Assembly (NCBI RefSeq): GCF_001653755.1 | Contig: NZ_CP015125.1 | Coordinates: 2,799,501 to 2,863,500, forward strand | Origin: Dokdonia donghaensis DSW-1 | GTDB taxonomy: Bacteria; Bacteroidota; Bacteroidia; Flavobacteriales; Flavobacteriaceae | Length of the DNA stretch: 64,000 nt | Direction of reading: 5' to 3' | Part shown: positions 17,906 to 27,051 of the stretch, one piece after another | Layout: every line of letters starts with the position of its first letter | Position numbering within the stretch: position 1 is the stretch's first letter | The notes under the pieces: generated by a model | Told to the model about the DNA's origin: nothing | Database searches by the model: none | The model's input: only the letters and a program-made list of their open reading frames with translations | Made by a program: the position numbers and the translations under genes

Positions 17906-18559
17906 TTACTCATTTTCAATGAGTTTCGGCAAATGTTCATTAAACCATTTTGCACGAGTTATCACCATTATATGTGTTCCCTCTTGAACCTTTATACAAT
18001 TATCTATATACTTGACTGGAAATACTTTATCTGCTGTGCCGTGTATATGTATTGCATTTTCTGTAGGGGTTTCTTGATCCCAGCACACCATTTCTTTTAC
18101 TGCCCACTTCATATATCTTCTATCATTCATAGATAGATATTTCTGATACAAATCTACGCGGTTTTTTATGGTTTCTCCAAAGGCATATTTTGCAAGTTTA
18201 TCAACATCTTCTATAAGACTGGCTGGAAGTGCTTTGTAGAGTTTTAGCTTTCGCGAAAGCTTCATTCTCCTGGGTAATTCATACTTACTTTTTACAGTGC
18301 TTACTAGTATGAGCTTGCGTACCTTGATATGCTTTGCCATCTCTTGTACGAGCACTCCACCAAAACTCACACCTAGCAACACAATGTCATCGTGCTTTAT
18401 AAACTGTGTCATACGGAGGGCATACTGTGACAGTGACTCACCAGGTTCTGGCAGTTGCCACTCTAGTAAGTGCGTAGTGTAAGAAGCACTCGGTAAGCTT
18501 ATGTTTTCAAATATAGAAGGATTTGCAGCCATACCAGGCATCAAATACACGTGTATCAT
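17906..18559 (-). CDS. Alpha/beta hydrolase
   Basis: A 217-residue cytosolic hydrolase. The nucleophile elbow is GVSFGG (GxSxG) near residue 62. IHIHGTADKVFPVKYI provides the likely catalytic Asp, and the HIMVITRAKWFNEHL segment the late His. It begins MIHVYLMPGMAANPSIFENI, a common start for this small hydrolase group. Substrate unknown. It is upstream of, and possibly co-transcribed with, the lytic transglycosylase. A variant of the dispersed palindrome lies in frame at 18246-18261 (encoding LSRKL). Confidence 0.75.
   Translation of the reverse strand: MIHVYLMPGMAANPSIFENISLPSASYTTHLLEWQLPEPGESLSQYALRMTQFIKHDDIVLLGVSFGGVLVQEMAKHIKVRKLILVSTVKSKYELPRRMKLSRKLKLYKALPASLIEDVDKLAKYAFGETIKNRVDLYQKYLSMNDRRYMKWAVKEMVCWDQETPTENAIHIHGTADKVFPVKYIDNCIKVQEGTHIMVITRAKWFNEHLPKLIENE
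18246..18261. repeat. Variant dispersed palindrome inside hydrolase gene
   Basis: AGCTTTCGCGAAAGCT, a compensated two-end variant (C to A and G to T) that stays a perfect palindrome. Confidence 0.8.
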
Positions 18560-18759
18560 CTTACTTAGGAATAAGGGTTTAACATAGAAGCTGTGGCCTA
18601 TTTCGGGAATTTTTTGTAAATTTGCAACACTTTCTTATTAAGAAATTCATATGTTTTAAAAATATTCTCAAATACTAGCGTTTACAGCGCATAAAACTAA
18701 AGAGTGATTTCTTATTACGTGTTAATTATATTACAAATACTAAATATTTTTCAAAATTT

Positions 18760-19059
18760 ATGGAGGCTACAACAGCAATTGAATTGACAGACAATGAGTT
18801 TCTAAGACAATTCGAAACTACCTTTGACGGAAAGCTTGCAAAAATGGAATATTCCTTACAAGAACGTAAGATCTTCCTCACTAAAATATTTATGCCAGAA
18901 GGCACAGAAGACCATATGAACGAGTTTATAATAGCCGTTTTTAAGGAAGTAGCAGATAGAGAGATTAACCTCGTCCCTACAAGCCCAGAAATTGCAAAAT
19001 TTATGCGCTCTAACCGTCGTAAGTATAAAAAGCTACTACCAGTAGGTATTAACATATAA
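18760..19059 (+). CDS. Small GNAT-like N-acetyltransferase (YjdJ type)
   Basis: A 99-residue protein beginning MEATTAIELTDNEF. The pattern FETTFDGKLAKMEYSLQERKIFLTKIFMPEGTEDHMNEFIIAVFKEVADREINLVPTSPEIAKFM, with the final RRKYKKLL, follows the short single-domain acetyltransferases of the YjdJ/Gcn5-related group. In these, a V-x-P-x-C/S-P-x-I-A-x-F/Y-x-R segment is conserved. Here the usual R-G-x-G acetyl-CoA loop is replaced by EGTEDH, so catalysis is uncertain. TAAATTTG at 18617-18624 fits a -7 element but has no clear -33 partner. A terminator follows directly. Confidence 0.6.
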   Translation: MEATTAIELTDNEFLRQFETTFDGKLAKMEYSLQERKIFLTKIFMPEGTEDHMNEFIIAVFKEVADREINLVPTSPEIAKFMRSNRRKYKKLLPVGINI

Positions 19060-19080
19060 GTTGTTCTCAAAGCAACCTAA

Positions 19081-19106
19081 AACCACTCTATCGAGTGGTT
19101 TTTTTT
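19081..19106 (+). terminator. Rho-independent terminator
   Basis: AACCACTC (19081-19088) and GAGTGGTT (19093-19100) with a 4-base loop and T-run to 19106. Confidence 0.85.
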
Positions 19107-19155
19107 ATGCCTTATTACTAACAAGATCCTACAAGCTTTTCTACTTTTATCATCT

Positions 19156-19812
19156 ATGGAAGAAAATAGTATTACCTACACCCATACTAATACGTATACT
19201 ACACTTAATGATGTAACCTCACAGACTAAAAATGTATGGGTAGCGCTACACGGTATGGGGTATTTATCAAAATATTTTATCAAGTACTTTAAGGCTCTAG
19301 ATACTAAAGAAAATTATATCATAGCACCACAGGCGCCCAGTAAGTACTATCAAGACAAACGTTTTAAATACATAGGTGCAAGCTGGCTCACTAGAGAAAA
19401 CATAGAGACCGAAAAGGAAAATCTCTTTGCCTATCTTGATGCGATGTGGAGCAAAGAACTTGAGAAAATAGGTAATCAAGAAGTACGCTTTATCTTTATG
19501 GGTTACTCGCAAGGAGTCTCTATACTCACCCGCTGGATGGCACATAGAGCGCTATCTTGTGATTATCTACTATTACACTCTGGTGCGATACCTCAAGAAC
19601 TCGAAGCAACACACTTTAATTATTTACCACAAAGCACTACGGTAACTTATCTCTATGGAGATGAGGATGAGTACATCACAGAAGCCCGTAAGACAGAGCA
19701 ACAGCTCAAAGGTTCGGCGCTTTTTGGAGAACGGTTAAATGTGCAGGTGTTTAAAGGAAAGCACGAGGTGCACGTTCCGTTTATAAATGAGATAAGTACT
19801 AAACTTATGTAA
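19156..19812 (+). CDS. Alpha/beta hydrolase, phospholipase/carboxylesterase type
   Basis: A 218-residue esterase-like protein. The oxyanion region is WVALHGMGYLSKYF, the nucleophile elbow is FMGYSQGVSILTRW (GYSQG), the acid is probably in YGDEDEYIT and the His in GKHEVHVPF. This is the arrangement of the YpfH/Abhydrolase_2 group, which hydrolyse short acyl or lysophospholipid esters. Substrate not predictable. It is flanked by its own terminator and a dispersed palindrome and appears to be a single-gene unit. Confidence 0.8.
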   Translation: MEENSITYTHTNTYTTLNDVTSQTKNVWVALHGMGYLSKYFIKYFKALDTKENYIIAPQAPSKYYQDKRFKYIGASWLTRENIETEKENLFAYLDAMWSKELEKIGNQEVRFIFMGYSQGVSILTRWMAHRALSCDYLLLHSGAIPQELEATHFNYLPQSTTVTYLYGDEDEYITEARKTEQQLKGSALFGERLNVQVFKGKHEVHVPFINEISTKLM

Positions 19813-19828
19813 GTACTGGTTATGAGTA

Positions 19829-19844
19829 CGCTTTCGCGAAAGCG
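19829..19844. repeat. Dispersed 16-base palindrome
   Basis: Exact CGCTTTCGCGAAAGCG between the esterase stop and the bidirectional terminator. Confidence 0.9.
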
Positions 19845-19851
19845 TAAACCT

Positions 19852-19884
19852 AAAAAAAAAGCAACATAGACTGTTGCTTTTTTT
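19852..19884. terminator. Bidirectional terminator between convergent genes
   Basis: GCAACA (19861-19866) and TGTTGC (19872-19877) with a 9-base A-run before and T-run after. Confidence 0.8.
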
Positions 19885-19900
19885 ATGAATTATTATATCT

Positions 19901-21925
19901 CTAGTAACCTGTTATCTCAAACTCACTACGCCTGTTGAGCTGGTGCTCCTCTTCTGTACATTGTCCAGCTGGACAATCTACTACAGGCTGGCTGTTACCA
20001 TAACCTTGATACTGTATGCGAGTAGGGTCTATTCCTTTTTCTACAAGATAATCAAAGGTAGCTTTTGCTCTGTTTTGTGATAACGGAACATTATATGCCT
20101 CTGACCCACGACTATCTGTATGAGATTGTATTTTCATTTTGATGCGTTTATACTTTATAAGCTTTGCAGCAAGCTCATCGAGTACAACTTGAGAATCTTC
20201 TCTTATGCTATACAAATCAAAATCAAAGTAAATAGGAGCTACATCTATAAATAGCTTTCCTTCTTTTTCTACCACTTGTGGCGACTGTGTGTCTGTGAGT
20301 AACTCAAAACGGCTAGGGTCTTTATCTTTAAGATCTTTTGCAAGATTCTTTTGTTTCATCATCGTGAGTTCTGACTCGGTAAATATGCGATTGACTTTAA
20401 TCACATAGGGAGCCTCTTGCACGCCTCTTATCTGGAAGTCTAGGCTACCTTGCTCGTGGTTATCTCCAGAGCCTATAAATGTATAATCATCTACAGTAAG
20501 TGGCACGGTAAAAGTACCCTTAGCGGCTTGTGTCTCGCTGTATATTTCTTTTCCTTGATATCCTATAATCTTAATAGTTGCATCACTTATTAACTCATTT
20601 GTTACAGCATCTCTTATTTCAAATTGTGAATTAAACTTTCTAGTAATAAGCTTACTTGTCTGGACAAAACTATAAATATCATCATCTTTTCCGCTTCTGT
20701 TTGTTGCAAAAAGACCTTCGTTTTGAGAGTAGTATGTGAGACTAAAATCATCATAAGGCGAGTTTACAGGTGCACCTAGATTAATAGGTTCTGTAAATCC
20801 TTTTACGGTAAGTGGAGCTACAAAGATGTCTAACAATCCTAGTCCTAATCTTCCGTCTGTAGCAAAGTATAAGTCTCCACTGTCTGACACATAAGGAAAT
20901 TGCTCTCTGTGTGCTGTATTTATAGTAGGTCCTAAATTTACGGGTGTACTATAAGAGCCATCAAGATGTACTGTGACATAATAAATATCATAACCCCCTA
21001 GACCACCATCCATATCTGAAGCAAAGTAAAGTCGCTTACCATCTTTAGTGAGTGTAGGGTGCATATATGAAAATTGCTCTTTTACAAAAGGTAATCGCTC
21101 TGCCTCTCTCCAAACCTCATCTATGCGCACACTTTTATATAAGTGAACACGGTTCGTCCCTTCTTCATCAAAAATTCTTTTTGAATCACTTTTTTCATAA
21201 GCGCTACGCGAGATGTACATCTCATCTCCTGCTGCGTTAAAGCTTATATTACCATCGTGCAATGAAGAATTTACGCCTTGGCCTAAACGAACGGCTTCAC
21301 CAGCAAGTTCATTTTTATCATTAACTCGTACTCCATAAATATCAAGAAAAGGTCTTTGTGTAGATTTAAAACGTTTTGCAAATAAAGTTCTAAAAACCTC
21401 ATCATTGAGACGGTCTGAGGTAAAGAACACACTATCACCTACACGTACAGGTCCAAAATCATCTGCCTCAGAGCTTATGTTACTCTTTGTAGCATCAAAT
21501 TTAGGATTACTGCTAGTTAAAGCTTTGACTGTTTCTAGCGCTTTAGTTTTATCAAAATCTTCTCCTTTGTTTTTATAATAAGCTTCAAGATAGTTTAATG
21601 CCTCTGCGCCCTCACCGGTGACCGTTAGTGCGTGGTACATTTTAAAGTTAAATTCATTATCAAACGTTCTATCTTGATCATTAAAACGCTCATTTACAAG
21701 CTGATTAAGATATAAAACTGCGTTCTTATAATCTTGACCTAAGTAATATGCATCTATTACATTACGTAAATTTTCTTTAGAGTTATTATCCCTAAGTGCT
21801 TGCTCATAATAATGTGCAGCACCTATATAATCTCCTCTCTTAAAGAACCGATCTCCTTTTTTAGATTGTGCAATGACTGTTTTACTCAGGCACAGTATTG
21901 CAAGTAGTAGGTATATATTTTTCAT
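19901..21925 (-). CDS. OmpA-family protein with TPR and PD40 repeats
   Basis: A 674-residue exported protein with a signal peptide ending KTVIAQ. TPR-like helices cover residues 22-130. WD40-like PD40 blades follow (FFTSDRLND, MYISRSAYEKS, LYFASDMDGGLGGYDIYYV, LYFATDGRLGLGLLDIFV). The C-terminal OmpA peptidoglycan-binding domain reads YFDFDLYSIREDS...HTDSRGSEAYNVPLSQNRA. It is last in a three-gene set with a PorP/SprF protein and a CHU_C-domain protein. Similar OmpA proteins (PorE-like) tie type IX secretion or surface-attachment complexes to the cell wall. The role here is inferred from that set. Confidence 0.9.
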   Translation of the reverse strand: MKNIYLLLAILCLSKTVIAQSKKGDRFFKRGDYIGAAHYYEQALRDNNSKENLRNVIDAYYLGQDYKNAVLYLNQLVNERFNDQDRTFDNEFNFKMYHALTVTGEGAEALNYLEAYYKNKGEDFDKTKALETVKALTSSNPKFDATKSNISSEADDFGPVRVGDSVFFTSDRLNDEVFRTLFAKRFKSTQRPFLDIYGVRVNDKNELAGEAVRLGQGVNSSLHDGNISFNAAGDEMYISRSAYEKSDSKRIFDEEGTNRVHLYKSVRIDEVWREAERLPFVKEQFSYMHPTLTKDGKRLYFASDMDGGLGGYDIYYVTVHLDGSYSTPVNLGPTINTAHREQFPYVSDSGDLYFATDGRLGLGLLDIFVAPLTVKGFTEPINLGAPVNSPYDDFSLTYYSQNEGLFATNRSGKDDDIYSFVQTSKLITRKFNSQFEIRDAVTNELISDATIKIIGYQGKEIYSETQAAKGTFTVPLTVDDYTFIGSGDNHEQGSLDFQIRGVQEAPYVIKVNRIFTESELTMMKQKNLAKDLKDKDPSRFELLTDTQSPQVVEKEGKLFIDVAPIYFDFDLYSIREDSQVVLDELAAKLIKYKRIKMKIQSHTDSRGSEAYNVPLSQNRAKATFDYLVEKGIDPTRIQYQGYGNSQPVVDCPAGQCTEEEHQLNRRSEFEITGY

Positions 21926-21926
21926 C

Positions 21927-22847
21927 TTAATAAAATCTAGGTGAGATGTATCTTTTCTGTAAGCCTAATATGTCAAAAGTGTATAACAATACAATCTCGT
22001 GACTCCCATTATTAAAGCTGTTGAGATCACTTACATTAAAATCGTAGCTATAACCTAATTTGAGACTGTTTGTGATATTAAAGCCGGCGAGAGCTGCGAT
22101 AGCATCTTGATGTCTATAAGAGACACCTAGCTCAAATTTATCATCATAAAGTGCGTTTACAGAGAGGTCAAAAGTAAGTGGTGCACCACTCACCCACTTT
22201 GCTACACCAGAAGGCTTGATCTTGAGCATATCTGTCACCTCATAAACATATCCAGCCATTAAGTAAGCAGTAGGATCCTTTTTATAAAGTACAGAGCTTC
22301 CTCCATCTTCAAATCTATTTTCTATTTTATAAGGAATCACACTAGGAGAACTTAAGCCTATATAATAATTTTCTTTAAATAGAAATACCCCAGCACCTAC
22401 ATTAAGAGATGTGGTCTGGCCATTTTGAAAGGCTTGGTCACTAGTAATATTTTGCCCCGTAAAATCAAGACTCTGGTTATCAACCCCTAGTTTTAACCCA
22501 AATGATAGATTAGTACTTTCTGCTACATTAATTCTATAAGCAAAGTTTACATTAAGATTATTTGTAGTAAGTACATCTCCTATCTGGTCATTTACATAAT
22601 TAACACCTATCTCTACACGCTCGTTGAGTGGGATGTTTGCAAAAACGTTTGCTGTGGTAGGCGCTCCTTCAAGACCTACCCATTGCGATCTGTATAGACT
22701 CCCTATACGTATGAGTCCTGGCTCATTAATCATATATGCAGGGTTTACCACACCCTGATTGTACATATACTGCGTGTACTGCGGTTCTTGTTGTGCGAGC
22801 GTAGATAGACTACAAAATGCCGCTAGTATGAATAATCTAAATTTCAT
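21927..22847 (-). CDS. PorP/SprF family type IX secretion-associated protein
   Basis: A 306-residue outer-membrane protein with a signal peptide ending SLSTLAQ. The family hallmarks QEPQYTQYMYNQGVVNPAY, GSLYRSQWVGLEGAPTT, a run of beta-strands and the final aromatic residues (ISPRFY) are visible. PorP/SprF proteins are needed for secretion or surface attachment of specific substrates carrying the gliding-type C-terminal domain, usually the product of the adjacent gene. Its stop is 1 base from the OmpA gene's start and it lies 15 bases after the 1275-residue gene, a clear operon. Confidence 0.92.
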   Translation of the reverse strand: MKFRLFILAAFCSLSTLAQQEPQYTQYMYNQGVVNPAYMINEPGLIRIGSLYRSQWVGLEGAPTTANVFANIPLNERVEIGVNYVNDQIGDVLTTNNLNVNFAYRINVAESTNLSFGLKLGVDNQSLDFTGQNITSDQAFQNGQTTSLNVGAGVFLFKENYYIGLSSPSVIPYKIENRFEDGGSSVLYKKDPTAYLMAGYVYEVTDMLKIKPSGVAKWVSGAPLTFDLSVNALYDDKFELGVSYRHQDAIAALAGFNITNSLKLGYSYDFNVSDLNSFNNGSHEIVLLYTFDILGLQKRYISPRFY

Positions 22848-22862
22848 AATATGCTTTTTATT

Positions 22863-25800
22863 TTATCTACTTAAGTAAAAGTTACCGTCTATAGGTTCTG
22901 TCTCCGAGTCGTTTGGATAAAGAATATAGAAATACACACCCGTAGGTAATTGATCTCCTAGTGCTGAGCCGGTGTTTGCACTTCCGTCAAAGGCTGGAGT
23001 ATTTTTATTTCCTCTATACACAATGGTTCCGTATCTATTAAAGATTTGAATATCAAAATTTGGATATAAATCTGGGTACGTTCCTAAGTCTAGAAAATCG
23101 TTTTGACCATCACCATTGTCAGACACGCCGTCAGATATCTCTTGCTGACACCTACCATCTGCAAGTGGCAAGATATCGGCTAGGTATGAAACTCTTTCAG
23201 ACTCACAATCATTTTCATCTATGGCAGCCACATAATACGTGACATTATTTTCTAGCAATGTGGATAATGGTAAGGGGGAGCCCGCTTCCGCGAAAGCGTA
23301 CCAATTATAAACCGCTGCTCCAGTAACTAAAATATCTCCCAAAGTTTGATTATCATTTACACAAAACGTTTCTGGATCTGCTACCGAAGGTGTATTTATC
23401 GCTGTTATAGTAAAAGTAATAGTCGCATCATCATCACCACAATTGTCATTTTCTACGAGGTACATATATGAGAATGTCCCAGGTTCAAAATCGCCTATAG
23501 ACAGTAACCCATCCTCTATAGTAAGCGATGTATCTAGATTAATAAACTGTCCCGTTACATCTGCACCATCACTCAAAAAGTCAAAAAGCGAGAGTGTATA
23601 ATTACCAGGACAAACAAAGGTGTCTAGATCTTCTCCTGCATTTGCGATTCCGTTTACAGTGACATTTACCCAAGCAAAGGCCTCTGGACACACATCTGTT
23701 GCAGCAATGGTATAAATATAATCTCCGTCTAGCGCTATCATAGGGTCTAATATCGCTTCGCTTGAAGAAGAAACGTAACCACCAGGCCCCGTCCAGGTTC
23801 CTGTTGTATCTGGAGTACCAGAGAGTGATAAAAATAAATCAAGTGGCGCATCATCTTGACACAGTACAATACTTGAGGTAATACCCGGATCTTCTTGCTC
23901 AAAGACTGTAAAGTCTAGTGTAGCTTGGGCATCACAACCATTTTCTGTAGTGGTCGCATATACAAAACTAAAATCCTGCTCACCATCTATCTCCGGAAAG
24001 AAAAAGAAGTTATCTACCACCTCACCCGTTACCGCATCTGTAAACTCACCTAGAGGACCAGAATAAATAACCTCAATACCATTTGTTTCTAGCAAAGAGA
24101 TAAGACTCACAAATCCTGCCTCATCACAAATAGTAACGCCTGTCGTGTTTTCTCCTGGGTAGTTGTTTTCAAAAAAGAAAACCGTAACTGTTGCACTTAA
24201 CGCAGCACAAACACCGTTTGCTGGTGCTGTATATACATAGTTACCTTCGGCATTTATTGTAGGGTCAAAAATTGCTTCATTATCTGTGGTGATATATCCA
24301 TCAGGCCCAGTCCAGGTTCCGGCAGTTGCGGGTGTACCTTCTAAAAAGTCAAATAAATTCACAACATCATCTACAGCACAAGTCTCATAAATGGCGTCTG
24401 CTCCTGGACTTACACTTTCAAATATGGTAAACTCTAGTGTCGCACTATCTATACAACCGTCATCTGAAGTTGTCGTATAAGTAAAATTAAAGGTCGCTTG
24501 CCCATCTATCTCTGCATATAAAAATGGATTTGCAACTTCGTCGCCACTTACCGTATCTGTCCACACTCCTTGTGTTCCTTCATAAATAGTATCTGTAGCG
24601 TTGGTATCTAATAAATTGATAAGATTAATAGGAGACTCTGCATCTACATCACATATCTCTACGCCTGCGGTATCTTCTCCTGCATACAGAAACTCAAGTA
24701 GCGTTATACTTAAAGTTGCCATATCTTCATCACAACTTTCATTACTAGGCACAGTGTATACATAATCTCCTGCGGCATTAGTCGCTGGATCATAATTTGC
24801 TACATTATCTGTAGTAGTGTATCCATCTGGTCCGGTCCAAGTTCCATTAGTATCTGGACTTCCTTCTAGTAGCGTAAAAAGATCTACCTCTTCACTATTT
24901 GCACAAATGTCTAATAGAGTATCATCTCCAGCGTTATATTGCTCATAAATAGTAAAGCTCAATGTAGCGCTATCTGTACAGTCACTAGCGCTAGTTGTTG
25001 TGTTGTATACAAAATCAAAGGTCTGTGAACCTCCAGTAATTTCTGGAATGACAAAATTATTATCTACCACAGTAGATGTTGCTGTGTCTGTCCATACACC
25101 ATCTTGCCCTACATATACTGTTTGTACACCATCTGTCTCTAGTAAATCTGTAAGTGTAAGTGTTTCTTCATTCTCACAAAATTCAAGATCTGCAGTGTCT
25201 TCTCCTGCATAGTTTGGGTTTGTAATGATTATGGTAATTTGAGCAGTTTGAGTATCACAGGGATGATCTTCATTTATTTCTGAAGAACAGCCGTCAGGTA
25301 TTTCAAAAATTTGTTCTTCTATTGCCTCTGCATTATACTCCTCATCTACAGTAAACTCAAAAACATATGTTCCAGAAGCTGTAAGAGGATCGAGGCTTGA
25401 TAAATCTATAGTACCTTGACTTGTATACTCTGGATCTTCTGTCGTTGTAGCGATATCACCTGTGTTAGAAACTAATCCTAAATCTGAAGGTCCAGAAACC
25501 AATGTCCAGTTAGTGTAATCATTATTAGGATAATCATACAGCACTCCATTTTCTGTAGTAAATTCTACATAATCATATAGATTAACACTTCCTAATGTTT
25601 CATCTGTAGTACAAAATGTTGCTTCATTTTCGTTTTGACTAAAAGGTCTTACAGATTCATAAAATGTAAAACCTATGGTACTTGTCGCATCATTACAAAC
25701 GGTAGACCTACTTTCTACAAAATATTGGTACTCGTAGGTTTGTGATCCAAACCTAGGGTTACTAAGCACTAGATCTGCATATACCTGAGCAAGATTAATT

Positions 25801-26690
25801 ACAGAATCTCCAGGACCTGAGATTTCACCTGTAGGGTCTGTTGCATCTAGCCATATTCCTTCTATATTTTCGTTTACTAGAAACTCATCTTCTAGTAAAT
25901 CAATATCTCCATCATAATTACCAGCTATAAGTTCTGTATCACAGATATTAAATTGATTTGCAAATCCAGCAAAAGGCTCCCTAACCACAGATACTGTAAC
26001 GGTTGTAGACTGCTCTGCATCACAAGGTGTTATACCTGGCACTGTATAAACTAGCTCAAATGTCTCTTCATCTACTAGCGGTGGACCCTCTTGATAAGGA
26101 ATGTTTACGTTAAGAAAACGGTTGCCACTTATAGAAACAAAGTTAGCACTCGACCCAGTATATGTCCACTCTCCATTGCTATGCGGACTAGGGTTAGAAA
26201 GCATAGTTTGAAACAAGTCAATCTCTGTAAACTGCATACACTCTGCTGGTGGCGCAGGCTGACAAACTTGTAAATTTATCGCACCATCCATCGTGTTTGC
26301 AACAGTTCCAGAATAAGGACCTAGTACGACATTGAATAAGTATTGAACATCATCTGGACAGCCAGATGTACCGCTTAAAAATTCAAATTGATAATCTGTA
26401 TCTAGTTCTGAAGAACTATCAAGATCCCATAAATAAAGGTCACCAGTAACTACATCTAGGGCAAAGTTAAAGTTTGGATCAAACCACATACCATCTGCAG
26501 CAGTGATCGTTGTACCGCTCAGTGTAGAGAACTCTTCATATAGATTTATGATTCCATCTGGAGTACCGTTGCTATCACCGTCTACAACAGTCATATCACA
26601 AACAGTAAAAGTCTCTGTGTCACCACATTGCGCAAATGTTGTTGTAGCTACAGTTACAAAAAAGATAAGAAACAGGTATAATTTCCCCAT
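22863..26690 (-). CDS. Giant secreted protein with gliding-type C-terminal domain (T9SS substrate)
   Basis: A 1275-residue surface protein with a signal peptide ending TTTFAQ. Most of it is tandem Ig-like modules of about 90 residues. Two kinds alternate: one with VWTDT...FxFVYxTTT, the other with TGTWTGPDGYxTTDN and GxYxYTxP. Conserved cysteine pairs recur. The C-terminus (SDNGDGQNDFLDL...IQIFNRYGTIVYRG...LPTGVYFYILYPND) is the CHU_C domain, a secretion signal for type IX export and attachment. It is first in an operon with PorP/SprF and OmpA genes. It is probably an adhesin or matrix protein; ligand unknown. A near copy of the dispersed palindrome (23283-23298) is in frame as AFAEA. Confidence 0.9.
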   Translation of the reverse strand: MGKLYLFLIFFVTVATTTFAQCGDTETFTVCDMTVVDGDSNGTPDGIINLYEEFSTLSGTTITAADGMWFDPNFNFALDVVTGDLYLWDLDSSSELDTDYQFEFLSGTSGCPDDVQYLFNVVLGPYSGTVANTMDGAINLQVCQPAPPAECMQFTEIDLFQTMLSNPSPHSNGEWTYTGSSANFVSISGNRFLNVNIPYQEGPPLVDEETFELVYTVPGITPCDAEQSTTVTVSVVREPFAGFANQFNICDTELIAGNYDGDIDLLEDEFLVNENIEGIWLDATDPTGEISGPGDSVINLAQVYADLVLSNPRFGSQTYEYQYFVESRSTVCNDATSTIGFTFYESVRPFSQNENEATFCTTDETLGSVNLYDYVEFTTENGVLYDYPNNDYTNWTLVSGPSDLGLVSNTGDIATTTEDPEYTSQGTIDLSSLDPLTASGTYVFEFTVDEEYNAEAIEEQIFEIPDGCSSEINEDHPCDTQTAQITIIITNPNYAGEDTADLEFCENEETLTLTDLLETDGVQTVYVGQDGVWTDTATSTVVDNNFVIPEITGGSQTFDFVYNTTTSASDCTDSATLSFTIYEQYNAGDDTLLDICANSEEVDLFTLLEGSPDTNGTWTGPDGYTTTDNVANYDPATNAAGDYVYTVPSNESCDEDMATLSITLLEFLYAGEDTAGVEICDVDAESPINLINLLDTNATDTIYEGTQGVWTDTVSGDEVANPFLYAEIDGQATFNFTYTTTSDDGCIDSATLEFTIFESVSPGADAIYETCAVDDVVNLFDFLEGTPATAGTWTGPDGYITTDNEAIFDPTINAEGNYVYTAPANGVCAALSATVTVFFFENNYPGENTTGVTICDEAGFVSLISLLETNGIEVIYSGPLGEFTDAVTGEVVDNFFFFPEIDGEQDFSFVYATTTENGCDAQATLDFTVFEQEDPGITSSIVLCQDDAPLDLFLSLSGTPDTTGTWTGPGGYVSSSSEAILDPMIALDGDYIYTIAATDVCPEAFAWVNVTVNGIANAGEDLDTFVCPGNYTLSLFDFLSDGADVTGQFINLDTSLTIEDGLLSIGDFEPGTFSYMYLVENDNCGDDDATITFTITAINTPSVADPETFCVNDNQTLGDILVTGAAVYNWYAFAEAGSPLPLSTLLENNVTYYVAAIDENDCESERVSYLADILPLADGRCQQEISDGVSDNGDGQNDFLDLGTYPDLYPNFDIQIFNRYGTIVYRGNKNTPAFDGSANTGSALGDQLPTGVYFYILYPNDSETEPIDGNFYLSR
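23283..23298. repeat. Near copy of dispersed palindrome in the CHU_C gene
   Basis: CGCTTCCGCGAAAGCG, one mismatch from the consensus; encodes AFAEA instead of AFAKA. Confidence 0.75.
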
Positions 26691-26836
26691 AATTAGACTG
26701 GTTTAGTGTCGCAAATATAGGTGAGACCTCTATAAAAAACTCGTTATAGTGCTTATTTATACAGCTGTACTACGCTATTGTGTGATTTATACTACAAAAA
26801 GCTATGTCTTAAATTAAGTAACGATGTATATGGTAC

Positions 26837-26852
26837 CGCTTTCGCGAAAGCG
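26837..26852. repeat. Dispersed 16-base palindrome
   Basis: Exact CGCTTTCGCGAAAGCG, directly beside the T-tract of the dnaK terminator. Confidence 0.9.
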
Positions 26853-26856
26853 CAAA

Positions 26857-26889
26857 AAAAATCCCTTTGACATTACGTCAAAGGGATTC
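26857..26889 (-). terminator. Rho-independent terminator of dnaK
   Basis: AATCCCTTTGAC (26860-26871) pairs with GTCAAAGGGATT (26877-26888), 12 bp, with a T-run on the minus strand. Confidence 0.9.
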
Positions 26890-26936
26890 CCATTTATATA
26901 GTGTTTCAGTAGTAGTACTGAGTTTTGTTAAGGAAT

Positions 26937-27051
26937 TACTTTACCTCTTCAAAATCTATACTTCGACTATGCTTAGTAAATAGTACTTAACTTCTTCGAA
27001 GTCTATACTTCGACTACGCTCAGTACAGGCTACTTGACTTCTTCGAAGTCT
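26937..27051 (-). repeat. 47-base tandem repeat containing copies of the dnaK 3' end
   Basis: Three units start at 26937, 26984 and 27031, exactly 47 bases apart. The rightmost is the true end of dnaK (VDFEEVK stop). The other two are downstream copies still spelling DFEEVK on the minus strand. Copies are separated by ATACTTCGACTACGCTCAGT or a degraded form of it. It reads as a slippage or unequal-crossover triplication that left dnaK intact. Confidence 0.75.

Larger units (their letters stand above)
26691..27029. other. Intergenic region between CHU_C gene and dnaK
   Basis: 339 bases. It holds the leader of the 1275-residue gene, a dispersed palindrome, the dnaK-side terminator hairpin (26857-26889) and two extra copies of the dnaK 3' end in a 47-base tandem repeat. 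Confidence 0.7.
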
